The notes below the pieces were generated by a model. The model was not told where the DNA came from. It made no database searches and saw only the letters and a list, made by a program, of their open reading frames with translations. Of a stretch of DNA of 64,000 nt, positions 19,107 through 28,263 are shown one piece after another; the stretch's first letter is position 1, and each line of letters opens with the position of its first letter. This DNA is from CAVTHW01 sp963734625 (GTDB lineage: Bacteria; Acidobacteriota; Terriglobia; Bryobacterales; Bryobacteraceae). The position numbers and the translations under genes are program-made. The stretch is from contig CAVTHW010000024.1 of NCBI GenBank assembly GCA_963734625.1, positions 62,001 through 126,000 of the forward strand, read 5' to 3'.

Positions 19107-20787
19107 ATGGCGATGGACTCCGCTTTTTCCAGTCTCCTCGCCCTCGCACTGCTCATCCCTCCGCTAGGCGCGCAACCCCAGCCAGTGAGCCCGCTCCGTC
19201 CCCAGGATGCCTGTAGGCTTGAGGGAAAGGTGGTGAACTCGGTCACGGGCCAGCCTGTGCGCGGAGCCACCCTCAGAATCCTGCAGACTGCTCCCTTGGC
19301 CGGGGCCGCTCGTGGAACGCGCACCGCCAGCTTCACCACCACCTCGGACGGCGAGGGAAACTTCGCGATGAAGGACCTTCCGCCCGGCGAGTACCGGGTC
19401 ATGGCCCAACGCACCGGCTTCAGCGTGACGGTGTCCACCGGCAGCGGGCAACGGGGGGCCGGCACGTTGATCAAGCTAGCGCCCGGCCAGCGCCTGACGG
19501 GGCTGGAAGTGAAACTGGAGCCCCTGGCGACCATCACGGGGCGCGTTGTGGACGACCAGGGGGAGCCGGTCGTGAGCGCTTCCGTGACGGCGATGCTCTA
19601 CCGGTACGTGTCGGGCCGCAGGCAACTCATGCCAGGTGCGGGAGCCAGCACCAATGACCTTGGCGAGTACCGAATCTTCGGATTGCAGCCCGGCCGCTAC
19701 TACATCCGTGCCGTCAGCCGCGCCAATGCGCCTTTCCAGTCAGGGTCCGAAGACCGCTCGGCGAACCCACTGCCGGAGGAAGCGGTCGTGCCGACTTACT
19801 TCCCCGGCACGCCGGATATGCGCGCGGCCTCCCAGGTAGAGGCGGCCGCCGGAGCGCTGGTCCAGAACATCGACTTCAGGCTGCTCAAGTTACCTGCCGT
19901 GCGGGTGCGAGGCCGCGTCATGAACCTGCCCGCGGTGACGAATTTGTTTGTACAAGTCATGCTGGCCGCTAACGATGACCAGGGTGAGTGCACTCGTCGA
20001 CCGCAAGAGCGCCATGGCCCTGCAAGGTCAATTCGAGTTTCAGGGTGTCACTGCCGGAAGATATACGCTGACCGCCTCGGCCTCGGACAAAGGGAAGCGC
20101 TTCCATGGACAGCAAGTGGTTGACGTCGGCTCGGCCAATGTAGACAACGCCTCAGTTGCGCTCAGCGCGGGGTTCGATCAGCCCGGAACGATTCGCCTGG
20201 ACTCCCAGGCGGTCGTGACCCCAACGGGCTTATCGGTGTCCCTGCAGTCGGTGGACCCGGACATTCCGGCGCCTTTTGCGCAAGCCAGCGCTGACGGGAA
20301 TTTTGTGCTTACTAACGTAATGCCGGGCCGCTACCTGCTGAACGTACCTCTGCGGCCGGGCTTCTATCTCAAGGCCGCGCAACTTGGAGAGCAGGACGTT
20401 CTGGAGACCCCGCTCGACTTGACCGGCGGCTCGGCCGGCGCCCTGCGCATCCTGCTGGGAACCAGTCCCGGCGAGCTTTCTGGAGTGGTGACGGGCCAGG
20501 ATCTGAACCCGGCCTCGGGTGCCTGGGTGGTGCTGATTCCCGAAGCGGCGAAGCGGCGAGCGATGGCGCAGTTCTATAGGCAGACAACGACGAGCAACGC
20601 TGGACGCTATACCTTGTCCAACGTTCCGCCCGGAAGGTACAAGCTCTTTGCCTGGGAGCAGATCGAGAACTCCGCCTGGATGGACCCGGATGTGCTGAAG
20701 CCGGTGGAAAGCAAGGGCATTGCGGTCGATGTAAAGGAAGGCGGCAAGGAAGCCTTGGATCTGAAGCTGATCCCAGCCTCACAGTGA
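19107..20787 (+). CDS. Secreted carboxypeptidase-regulatory-like domain protein (frameshifted)
   Basis: About 559 residues after correction. A signal peptide (FSSLLALALLIPPLGAQ) precedes beta-sandwich repeats of the carboxypeptidase-regulatory-like type: CRLEGKVVNSVTGQPVRGAT, ITGRVVDDQGEPVVSASV, and a C-terminal block ending in YKLFAWEQIENSAWMDPD. It is a diverged relative of the four tandem genes at 50-56.6 kb, sharing VVNSVTG and the final WE-I-D pattern. The frame breaks near 19984, where cag ggt gag should read cag gtg agt without one g, joining DDQ to VSALVDRKS. Such proteins are presumed surface or periplasmic binding modules. TATCAT ends eight bases before ATG 19107. Confidence 0.8.
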
Positions 20788-20936
20788 CCGCTCTACAAAA
20801 AATGGCCTACAGCCAGCAAGCAATGTACAGGCCTCTGCTAGTCTCTTAGCTTCTGTTTTCCGATAACCCTTGTATCATCAATGTAACGGCATTCGTGGCC
20901 CATTGGTTGCATTTCCTCCGGCGGAGGTAAAAGGCC

Positions 20937-23102
20937 ATGCGTCACATTTTGTTTCTCACGCCCCTTCTCGGGGGTGCGCTCTTGTACTCCCAGCAGACTC
21001 CGGCATCTTACGCTTGCGAAGCACCCGCCGGAATTCAGGTTGCCATCATCCAGGCCGGCCGGACAGGGATGGATCCCCTCCTCGCGCGATATTCCGGCGA
21101 TTTCTGGGTCCAGCGCGCCTACATTGACGCCACGGCCAGCACCGCAGGCAGCGCCATGCGCGGCGGAGCTCTCATCGTTCCCGGCAGGGTGCCTGATGCC
21201 GTGGTGGCCCAGTTCAAGAGCCGTTACGACGCCCAGGCCGATGACCCGGAGGCGGCTTTCCTCTATGCCTACACGCTGGTCAATCGGGACACGGCTAAGG
21301 CCGTCGAGATCCTGACATTTCTAACTAAGAAGAAGCCAGCCTTCCCGCTGCCCTGGATCACGCTGGCGATACTGCATGGCTATCCCGGTTACTCGGACCG
21401 CGCCAGGCAGCGAACCTACACGGAAGGCTTTCTGGCGCGCTGTCCAAGTTCCATCGAACCCAGGGTCGTCTTCATGGCGACGCAATTGGAGAATTCTGAG
21501 ACTCTAGCCACTTACGCGAAGGCGCTTCGAGAGAACATCGCCGGGAAGGCCGACGTGCGTTTACTTTCCCTCTACAGGTTTCTTTGGCAGATAGAGACTA
21601 AGGTTACGCCGCCGGCGGAGCAGGTGCAGCTCAGAAGCAGGATTGCGACAGACCTGAAGTTCCTCGAAGGGCTCGACCAAAACCAGTTCAGAGTGGTGCC
21701 CTCCTTGCTCGCTCAGGGGTCCCAACTGACGGGTGACAAGGAGGCGCAGCAGAAGCTGTCGGCCCAGAGCCCGGCTCTAAGCCAGCAGGCGTACTCCCAG
21801 GCAAGGCTGGAGTGGAACAAGGCGAATCCTCTCCCTGGCAGCCTGGAGGCGCGAAATGCGCATTACAACAAGCTGCTCCAGTTCCTGGACGGGTGGCTTG
21901 GCCGGCTTCCGGGCGACGCATACCTCCTCAGAGACCGGTTCTCTACACTCGCGCAAATCCCTGGCACTTCCGAGAAGGCGCTGGCTGAAGCCGGCGAGAA
22001 GGTGCTGGACGCTCCACGCGTCCCTGCGATCGCGGCGGCTTCGGTTATGCTGGTGGCACAAGTCTGGGCAGAGCGCGGGATCGAGTTGGTGCGCGTCCCC
22101 TCGCTGGTGAAAGAAGGCTTGGACGAGGCGGAGAAGCTGCGTGCGCGCATGTCACAGGTGCAGCAGTCGGACTTGTACGGCAGCGAAGCTGCCCGCAAGG
22201 TCTCGGAGGAGAATGCCCGGTGGTACTCCAACACCTACGCCTGGCGGACCCTGGTGATCGCCTACTCCAAGACAGGCAAGAGCGCCGAGGCGCGGCACGT
22301 TCTCGGCGAGTGGCGGTCTGCTTTGGATGAGCGGCGCAAACTGGTGGAGGAGATCCGCAAGAAACGTGCGGCCGGGCAGCCGGCCGATCCTGCTCGCCCT
22401 CTGGAGAACGTGATTATGGCGAGCCTCTCGAGCGCTGATGCGCAATACTCCGAATCGCTCGCCCAACTTGCGCTCGGTGAAAACCGGAAGCTCGACGCAC
22501 TCCTTCTCTACCAATCAACCCTCCGCAAGGCAGGAGGCAGGCCCGAATCGGACCTGAACAGCAAGGCCCGTGGATTGTGGAACGAGCTTGGCGGAACCGA
22601 GGAAGGCTGGCAGTCTTGGCTGGAGGCGATCCCGCCGAGGACCCAGGGCCCGAGAGGGACGGCCACCAACCGCGCCATCCCCGACTTCGCTTTGACGGAC
22701 CGGGGCGGGAAGACGTGGACTCTCGCTAGCCTGAAGGGCAAGACCACGCTCATCAACGTCTGGGCCACCTGGTGCGGTCCCTGCCGCTCTGAGGCGCCTC
22801 TCTTGCAGAAACTCTACGAGCAGATCAAGGACCGCGGCGACATCCAGGTGATCACGCTCAACGTCGACGAGGATGTGAGCCTGGTCGAACCTTTTCTGAA
22901 AGAGAATAAGTACACGTTCCCGGTAATGCTCGCCAAGTCATTCGTGGACGGCTTCGCCGGACCGATCGGCATCCCCACCACCTGGATCGCGGACACCGGC
23001 GGGACCATCCGTTTCGAAGTGCTGGGCTTCGGCGGCGACAGCGGACAGTGGCTGGATCAGACGCTCAAACAGTTCGAGAATGTCAGCTCTGCGGGCCTAT
23101 GA
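20937..23102 (+). CDS. Secreted protein with helical repeats and C-terminal TlpA-like thioredoxin domain
   Basis: A 721-residue exported protein. After signal peptide MRHILFLTPLLGGALLYSQQ comes a long alpha-helical region resembling TPR arrays, for example AAFLYAYTLVNRDTAKAVEIL and YAWRTLVIAYSKTGKSAEAR. From about residue 580 a thioredoxin fold follows: IPDFALTDRGGKTWTLASL, then WATWCGPCRSEAPLL with the redox pair CGPC and the cis-proline in GIPTTWIAD. It should catalyse thiol reduction in the periplasm, as TlpA and ResA do. The start follows a GGAGGTAAA ribosome-binding sequence and a TATCAT -10 candidate. The neighbouring S41 gene starts 86 bases downstream with its own promoter. Confidence 0.9.
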   Translation: MRHILFLTPLLGGALLYSQQTPASYACEAPAGIQVAIIQAGRTGMDPLLARYSGDFWVQRAYIDATASTAGSAMRGGALIVPGRVPDAVVAQFKSRYDAQADDPEAAFLYAYTLVNRDTAKAVEILTFLTKKKPAFPLPWITLAILHGYPGYSDRARQRTYTEGFLARCPSSIEPRVVFMATQLENSETLATYAKALRENIAGKADVRLLSLYRFLWQIETKVTPPAEQVQLRSRIATDLKFLEGLDQNQFRVVPSLLAQGSQLTGDKEAQQKLSAQSPALSQQAYSQARLEWNKANPLPGSLEARNAHYNKLLQFLDGWLGRLPGDAYLLRDRFSTLAQIPGTSEKALAEAGEKVLDAPRVPAIAAASVMLVAQVWAERGIELVRVPSLVKEGLDEAEKLRARMSQVQQSDLYGSEAARKVSEENARWYSNTYAWRTLVIAYSKTGKSAEARHVLGEWRSALDERRKLVEEIRKKRAAGQPADPARPLENVIMASLSSADAQYSESLAQLALGENRKLDALLLYQSTLRKAGGRPESDLNSKARGLWNELGGTEEGWQSWLEAIPPRTQGPRGTATNRAIPDFALTDRGGKTWTLASLKGKTTLINVWATWCGPCRSEAPLLQKLYEQIKDRGDIQVITLNVDEDVSLVEPFLKENKYTFPVMLAKSFVDGFAGPIGIPTTWIADTGGTIRFEVLGFGGDSGQWLDQTLKQFENVSSAGL

Positions 23103-23150
23103 TCGGAGTCGCGGGCCGTAACGGACTGCACTGGCGGGATTTAGCTTTGG

Positions 23151-23156
23151 TATACT
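23151..23156 (+). promoter_or_regulatory. Extended -10 element upstream of S41-like gene
   Basis: TATACT preceded by TGG forms an extended -10 (TGnTATACT) 32 bases before ATG 23189. No good -35 is seen, which is usual for extended -10 promoters. Confidence 0.4.
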
Positions 23157-23188
23157 GAAACAGGCTGAACTGGACCTCCGCCGGGCAT

Positions 23189-24497
23189 ATGAATAAGCGC
23201 TTCAAGCTGTTTGTAGTGACTGGGTCGACCTGCCTGTTGATCATGCTGCTGGTCGGCGCGCGCCTTGGCAAGAGCGCCTCCACCGACGAGGGCGCCTACC
23301 GCCACATGGCGGTCTTCCAGGAGGTCCTGGCCCGTATCAAGAGCGACTACGTCGAAGAACCCAACCTCCAGAATGTCACGCTCGGCGCCGTGAACGGCCT
23401 GTCTGGAGTCGGTGGATCCTTTTGCCAGCTTCCTCAACGCGGATCAGTACAAGCAGTACTTGAAAGAGAAGGACGCCTACAAGGGTGACATCGGCGCGGT
23501 TCTCTCCAAGCGTTACGGCTACGTGGGCGTGGTTTCCGCTTTGCCGGGATCGCCCGCGGACAAGGCGGGGCTTGCCACCGGCGATCTGATCGAGAGCATC
23601 AAGGGCGTCGCGACGCGCGATATGCCGCTGGCCTACGCGGAGATTCTCCTCAAGGGTCAGCCCGGCACCGAGGTCGAAATCTCGCTGATGCACCTGCCCG
23701 ATCCGGAATCGCAGAAGGTAAAGCTGATACGGGCCGTGATCGTCGCTGGGCCCGTGACCCAGCGCATGCTGGCCGCCCAGACCGGATACATCCGGCCCGA
23801 CACGCTGAGCGCCGCCAGGGTCGCAGAAATTGCAGCGGCAGTTAGGGATCTCGAGAAACAAGGCGCCAAGGGGTTTGTCCTGGACCTGCGGCAGTGCGCG
23901 GTTGGTACGCCCGAGGATGGATTGGCGCTCGCGAACCTCTTCGTGCAGGGGGGGCTGCTGACCTATTTGCAGGGCCAGAAGGTGCCCCGGCAGGACTTCT
24001 ACGCCGACGCCTCCAAGAATGTCACCCGGCTGCCCCTGGTGGTGACAACCAACCACGGCACAGCCGCCGCCGCTGAAATCGCCGCCAGCGCGCTACTCGA
24101 CAACAAGCGGGCCCAGGTGGTCGGTGAGCGCACTTACGGAGACGCGGCAGTGCGCCGCGCCATCACCATGGATGACGGCAGCGCGGTCATCCTCTCGGTG
24201 GCCAAGTACTACAACGCCGCCGGCAAGGCCATACAGGACACCGGCGTGGTTCCCTCCGTACCATATCTCGAAAACGAAGCCGCGCTGGATCAGGAAAGCG
24301 AAGAAGCGCCGGTGGCGGCGCCCAAGCCGGCCCCCACCAAGCCCGAGGATGACGTTTTGCTGAAGAGAGCGATCGAAGTGCTGACCAAAGGCCCCGGCCC
24401 GGCGGCCCGGAATCAGCCGGCTCCAGGGCGTCCCAGCACTTTGCTGGGGCCGCGCGATGAATCGTCGAAGCCCGAGACCGCACCCAAGCAACCCTGA
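23189..24497 (+). CDS. S41 C-terminal-processing-protease-like protein without catalytic dyad (frameshifted)
   Basis: About 435 residues after correction: a membrane-anchoring N-terminal helix (LFVVTGSTCLLIMLLVGARL), a PDZ domain (VVSALPGSPADKAGLATGDL) and an S41 core. The frame changes near 23401; dropping one t in ggcctgtctggag restores GLLESVDPFASFL. In active CtpA/Prc the catalytic Ser lies in GSASASE and the Lys in GKGSVQ. Here the matching positions read GTAAAAE and GDAAVRR, so both Ser and Lys are absent. It should be a non-proteolytic peptide-binding pseudoprotease unless another residue substitutes. The proline- and alanine-rich C-terminal tail is low complexity. Confidence 0.85.
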
Positions 24498-24505
24498 GAT
24501 CCGGC

Positions 24506-24775
24506 ATGCCTCTTTACGAGTATCGGTGCAAGAAGTGTGGGAAGACTTTCGAGATCCTGCAGAAGATTTCCGATGTACAGCTAACGGTTCACAAGCAGTG
24601 CGGGGGGGCATTGGAGAAGCTGGTCTCTCCGTCCGCGTTTCACTTTAAGGGCACTGGCTGGTACGCAACGGACTACGCCAAGTCCAAATCTTCTCCGAAA
24701 CCCGTTGAGCATTCTGCCAAGCCGGCGGAGACTAAGCCGCCAGCTTCCGAGCCAAGCCCAGCGCAAAAAAGCTGA
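24506..24775 (+). CDS. FmdB-type zinc-ribbon protein
   Basis: An 89-residue regulatory-type zinc ribbon starting MPLYEYRCKKCGKTFEILQK. The family usually has two CxxC pairs. Here the second reads HKQCGG, with His in place of the first Cys, so a Cys3His site is possible. GTGWYATDYAKSK is the conserved follow-on block, and a Pro/Ser/Lys-rich tail ends the protein. The role of the family is unclear. It begins nine bases after the S41 gene and its last 44 bases overlap the convergent PAP2 gene, an unusually long 3' overlap. Confidence 0.88.
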   Translation: MPLYEYRCKKCGKTFEILQKISDVQLTVHKQCGGALEKLVSPSAFHFKGTGWYATDYAKSKSSPKPVEHSAKPAETKPPASEPSPAQKS

Positions 24776-25577
24776 TCGCCAGCCCCGCTCCCACATCGGC
24801 CAGGTAGTGGTACCTGCCGTACACCACCGACGTTCCAATCAGGATTGCCAGCACCAGCAGGAGCCTCCAGACCCACTTCTTTTCTGGGAGGGCGAACTTC
24901 ATCGCGAAGGCTGCCGAGAATGCGCCCGACACGTGCGCGCTTGGAAACACGCTGGTGTGGATGCCGTAGCTGCCCAGAAACCACCAGTTGAAACGCCGGA
25001 ACACCGTGAGCCAGGGGGGAAAGTCCGCGCCGGGAAAGACCGCGCGCGGGGGTTCCGACGGAAAGTACGGGAACAGCGCGCAAGCGGCCAGGACCCCGAA
25101 GGCGAATGGGAACAGGAAGCGGTCCACGCGCTCGCGATGGCCGCTGCCGTACAGGATCGCGATTGAGAAGTACGGAATGGCGTACACCAGCGAGTAGGAG
25201 ATTTCCAGCAGAGACGGGATGGCCGGCCCGAGCAGCTCAACGAGCGGCTTCACTTTCAGGGTGTAGAGGAAGTACCGGTCCCAGACCACCCAGGTTTGCT
25301 CCAAGGTGTAGAAATGCTCGGCCGGCGCGAACCACCCCATCTCCCGATAGCCGAGCAGCAGCAGCGGCGTGGGAAACCAATCCCGGACCACGCTGAGAAA
25401 CCTTCGCCGCCGGAGTCCGTCCGCATGGGCCAGCAGGAAGTACCCGGCGATGATCGTCACGTTCAGCAGCAGCGTGACGCGCGCCACAGACTCCTTCACC
25501 GGAAGAAAGTGGGCCAGCACGGCGGTGTAGGCGAAGTAGCCGATGATCACCCGCTCCGTCCCGCGCAACAGAGGCAT
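24732..25577 (-). CDS. PAP2-superfamily membrane phosphatase
   Basis: A 281-residue membrane protein with about six helices. The PAP2/phosphatidic acid phosphatase motifs appear in the C-terminal half: SVFPSAHVSGAF (motif 2, with Ser-His) and GRYHYLADVGAGL (motif 3, Arg and His). Likely substrates are membrane lipid phosphates or inositol phospholipid headgroups, as in the inositolphosphotransferase-like branch. A TATAAT hexamer (25589-25584) lies six bases before ATG 25577 and there is no ribosome-binding sequence, so this looks leaderless. It is divergent from the alcohol dehydrogenase. Confidence 0.85.
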   Translation of the reverse strand: MPLLRGTERVIIGYFAYTAVLAHFLPVKESVARVTLLLNVTIIAGYFLLAHADGLRRRRFLSVVRDWFPTPLLLLGYREMGWFAPAEHFYTLEQTWVVWDRYFLYTLKVKPLVELLGPAIPSLLEISYSLVYAIPYFSIAILYGSGHRERVDRFLFPFAFGVLAACALFPYFPSEPPRAVFPGADFPPWLTVFRRFNWWFLGSYGIHTSVFPSAHVSGAFSAAFAMKFALPEKKWVWRLLLVLAILIGTSVVYGRYHYLADVGAGLAISFFALGLARKLAA

Positions 25578-25645
25578 TGGGGAATTATACGTAAGAAGCG
25601 AGCCGAGGCGGTTGGATGTAGAATTGAGGGCGAACAGGAGGACAA

Positions 25646-26656
25646 ATGTACAAAGCCTTCGCCGCGCTTCAACCGAATGCTCTCTTAACCCCCTTTGAGT
25701 ACGACCCCGGTCCACTGGGAGCGGACGAGGTCGAGATCAGAGTCCAGTCTTGCGGCATTTGCCATTCCGATCTTTCGATGCTAGAGAACGCATGGCAGAT
25801 GACGGCCTACCCCTTCGTTCCGGGGCATGAAGTGATCGGGCAGGTGAACGCCATCGGCGATCGGGTAAAGAACCTGACTCCGGGCCAGACCGTGGGCCTG
25901 GGCTGGTTCTCCCGCTCCTGCATGGAGTGCCCGCAGTGCCTCGCCGGCCAGCATCATCTCTGTGCCAAGGGCGAGGGAACCAGCGTCGGACGTTACGGCG
26001 GTTTCGCCGATTACGTCCGCTGTCACCATGCCTGGGCGATCCCGCTCCCGGCCGGAATCGAGGCCAGCAAAGCCGGACCGCTCTATTGCGGCGGCATCAC
26101 CGTTTTCGCGCCCCTCGTGGCCTTCGACGTCCGCCCCACCGATCGCGTGGGAGTAATCGGCATCGGCGGCCTCGGCCACATGGCCATCGCGTTCCTGAAA
26201 GCCTGGGGCTGCGAAGTCACGGCATTCTCCTCGAGCCCGGACAAGGAAACAGAGGCCCGCTCCCTGGGAGCGCACCATTTTGTCAGTTCCCGCGATTCGG
26301 CCCAATTGGCTAAGCTGGCCGGCTCCCTCGATTTCATCATTTGCACCGCCAACGTCACCCTCGATTGGGCCGCGGTCATTGGAGCGCTAGCGCCCCGGGG
26401 ACGTTTGCACATTGTCGGGGCCGTCCCCGAACCGATCCCGGTGTCTGTCTTCTCGCTCTTGGTCGGTCAGAGAGCCATTTCGTCAAGTCCTACGGGCAGC
26501 CCCGCGACCATCGCCACCATGCTGGAGTTCAGCGCGAGGCACAAGATCGCTCCCATCACGGAAACCTTCTCCTTCTCGAAGGTCAACGACGCGCTGGACC
26601 GCCTGCGCTCCGGCAAGGCCCGCTACCGCATCGTGCTCCAAAATGGGTCAGCCTGA
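25646..26656 (+). CDS. NAD(P)-dependent cinnamyl-alcohol-dehydrogenase-like enzyme (YahK family)
   Basis: A 336-residue zinc MDR enzyme of the CAD/AdhC type that reduces aldehydes with NADPH. Catalytic zinc motif CGICHSDLSML and PGHEVIG, structural zinc lobe CMECPQCLAGQHHLC, Rossmann motif GIGGLGHMAIAFLKAWG. The start has a strong AGGAGG ribosome-binding sequence. The last codons and stop lie within the left terminal repeat of the adjacent transposase unit (26647-26668). The C-terminus (VLQNGSA) may therefore have been set by insertion of that element. Confidence 0.93.
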   Translation: MYKAFAALQPNALLTPFEYDPGPLGADEVEIRVQSCGICHSDLSMLENAWQMTAYPFVPGHEVIGQVNAIGDRVKNLTPGQTVGLGWFSRSCMECPQCLAGQHHLCAKGEGTSVGRYGGFADYVRCHHAWAIPLPAGIEASKAGPLYCGGITVFAPLVAFDVRPTDRVGVIGIGGLGHMAIAFLKAWGCEVTAFSSSPDKETEARSLGAHHFVSSRDSAQLAKLAGSLDFIICTANVTLDWAAVIGALAPRGRLHIVGAVPEPIPVSVFSLLVGQRAISSSPTGSPATIATMLEFSARHKIAPITETFSFSKVNDALDRLRSGKARYRIVLQNGSA

Positions 26657-26668
26657 ACTGCGCGATTA
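26647..26668 (+). repeat. Left 22-bp terminal inverted repeat of transposase unit
   Basis: The 22 bases beginning GTCAGCCTGAAC and ending GCGATTA are an exact reverse complement of 27441-27462. The repeat contains the stop codon of the upstream dehydrogenase. Confidence 0.85.
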
Positions 26669-26707
26669 ATTCGAGAGCTTCGCGCTGGTACTGACACTAC
26701 ACACTGT

Positions 26708-27418
26708 ATGCCGCGCCGCGACCGGTGCATCCTGCCAGGCGTTCCCTGCCATGTGACGCAGCGCGGGGTTGACCGCCGGGAGACGTTTTCTACGGATGCG
26801 GACCGCGAAACCTACGTCGGGTTGACGCGTCTGAACCTCGAAGACTCAGGCACGAGCCTGCTGGGCTGGTGCCTGATGAGCAACCATGTCCATTTGGTCG
26901 TACTGCCGGAGCGTGAGGACTCCCTTTCCGTGCTACTGCGGCGGGTCCACGGCCGGTACGCGCAGTATTACAACGCGCGATACGGGCGCAACGGGCACCT
27001 CTGGCAGAACCGCTACTTCGCCTGCGCGCTGGGGCCGAGCCATCTATGGGCAGCGCTGGAGTATGTGGATCGCAATCCAGTTCGGGCCGGCTTGGTGAAA
27101 TGGGCGGGTGATTACCGTTGGTCTAGCGCCGCCGCGCACTTGGAAGGGCGGGATCCGGCTGGCTTGGTGAACCTGGAGTGGTGGCGGGGAGAGTACGATG
27201 GGGTGGACTGGCGGCAAGTGCTGGGCGGGCCGGAAGGAGACGTCGCCGCGCCACTGAGGCGATGCACGTACGCGGGGCGACCGTTTGGCGATGACGCGTT
27301 TGTGCAGGCGGTATCAGAGCGGTTTGGCCGTTATTGGGAGCGCGGACGGCCCAGAAAAGTACGAGCAGCGGCAGCCGCGGACACACGGCAAAGGGTGCTG
27401 TTCGGGGAATCGCCCTGA
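26708..27418 (+). CDS. REP-associated tyrosine transposase (RAYT)
   Basis: A 236-residue Y1/HUH single-strand transposase of the Transposase_17 group. It begins MPRRDRCILPGVPCHVTQRG, typical of RAYTs. The HUH metal motif is MSNHVHLVVLP, and the active tyrosine should lie in HGRYAQYYNARYG. HLWQNRYFA and YVDRNPVRAGLV are conserved follow-on motifs. RAYTs cut and join REP hairpins and are usually single-copy, domesticated genes. All motifs are intact. The gene sits between perfect inverted repeats that are probably its recognition sites. Confidence 0.93.
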   Translation: MPRRDRCILPGVPCHVTQRGVDRRETFSTDADRETYVGLTRLNLEDSGTSLLGWCLMSNHVHLVVLPEREDSLSVLLRRVHGRYAQYYNARYGRNGHLWQNRYFACALGPSHLWAALEYVDRNPVRAGLVKWAGDYRWSSAAAHLEGRDPAGLVNLEWWRGEYDGVDWRQVLGGPEGDVAAPLRRCTYAGRPFGDDAFVQAVSERFGRYWERGRPRKVRAAAAADTRQRVLFGESP

Positions 27419-27440
27419 GGGATGGAAATGACGGCGGGAA

Positions 27441-27462
27441 TAATCGCGCAGTTCAGGCTGAC
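27441..27462 (-). repeat. Right 22-bp terminal inverted repeat of transposase unit
   Basis: Exact reverse complement of 26647-26668. It ends six bases before the stop codon of thiD, so the element fits tightly between two chromosomal genes without breaking either. Confidence 0.85.
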
Positions 27463-27467
27463 GCGTT

Positions 27468-28244
27468 TTAGGCGTGGTGATTCACGGGGCCTGTTCCCTG
27501 GCCCAGGCCCGGGTTGGTGCGAATTGCTTCCGTGATGTATTGCTTCGCGAGGCGCACGGCCTCGCTGAGAGGTGTTCCTTTGGAGAGTTCCGCCGTGATG
27601 GCCGCCGAGTATGTGCAGCCCGTGCCGTGGGTGTGCCGCGTCTCGATGCGCGGGGCCGGAAATTCAAACCACTCTCCGCCGGCGAGCAGGATGTCAGTGG
27701 GCTCGCCCTTAAGGTGCCCGCCTTTCACCAATACCGCGGCGGCCCCCATGCGGCGAATAGACTCGGCCGCGCGCCGCATGTCATCGACGCTCCGGATTTC
27801 CAGGCCGGTGAGCGCCTCGGCCTCGATCAAGTTCGGTGTGAGCAGGGCCGCGCAGGGGAACAGTCGTTCTACCAGGATCTTGCGGGCCGTTGCATCCAGC
27901 AGTGGCGCTCCGTGCGTGCTGAACATCACCGGATCCACGACGAGCGGAAACTCGAAGCTCTCGGCGAGCGCCGCCACCGCCTCCACAATCCGCGCGTTGC
28001 CCAGTGCGCCGGTCTTCGCGGCGGTGGGAGGGATGTCCTCCAGGACCGCCCGGATCTGCTGCTCGACCAAGTCCGGCGGCAGGCACTCCACACGATCCAC
28101 GCGCAAGGTGTTCTGGACAGTAACCAGCGTGATCACCGCTTCCCCGTAGACCCCGAACTGATGGAAAGTCTTCAGGTCCGCCTGGATTCCCGCGCCTCCG
28201 CTGGGGTCGGAGCCGGCGATGGTGAGAGCGACGGGTTGACTCAT
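27468..28244 (-). CDS. thiD: Hydroxymethylpyrimidine/phosphomethylpyrimidine kinase
   Basis: ThiD phosphorylates HMP and HMP-P in thiamine pyrophosphate synthesis. The 258-residue ribokinase-fold protein has the substrate loop TIAGSDPSGGAGIQADLKTF at the N-terminus and the catalytic anion-hole motif HTHGTGCTYSAAITAEL, with Cys in place of the common catalytic-site variant seen in many ThiD proteins. No TPP riboswitch is visible upstream; the gene lies 19 bases after an SDR gene on the same strand and may be the last gene of the long signalling/hydrogenase run. ATG 28244 begins MSQPVALT. Confidence 0.95.
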   Translation of the reverse strand: MSQPVALTIAGSDPSGGAGIQADLKTFHQFGVYGEAVITLVTVQNTLRVDRVECLPPDLVEQQIRAVLEDIPPTAAKTGALGNARIVEAVAALAESFEFPLVVDPVMFSTHGAPLLDATARKILVERLFPCAALLTPNLIEAEALTGLEIRSVDDMRRAAESIRRMGAAAVLVKGGHLKGEPTDILLAGGEWFEFPAPRIETRHTHGTGCTYSAAITAELSKGTPLSEAVRLAKQYITEAIRTNPGLGQGTGPVNHHA

Positions 28245-28263
28245 AACCGCATTGAAGCACGAC

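Larger units (their letters stand above)
26647..27462 (+). mobile_element. REP-associated transposase unit with perfect inverted ends
   Basis: An 816-bp unit made of a single Y1-type transposase gene and two exact 22-bp inverted ends, with about 40 and 22 bases of spacer. IS200/IS605 relatives usually carry subterminal hairpins rather than true inverted ends. Here the ends may be REP-like units recognised by the transposase. No target duplication is evident just outside the ends. Confidence 0.65.

Noticed and set aside
19984..23410. Programmed ribosomal frameshifting as the explanation for frame changes
   Set aside because: No common slippery heptamer or downstream structure is visible and the changes hit unrelated genes, including ligA and rnj; indels fit better.
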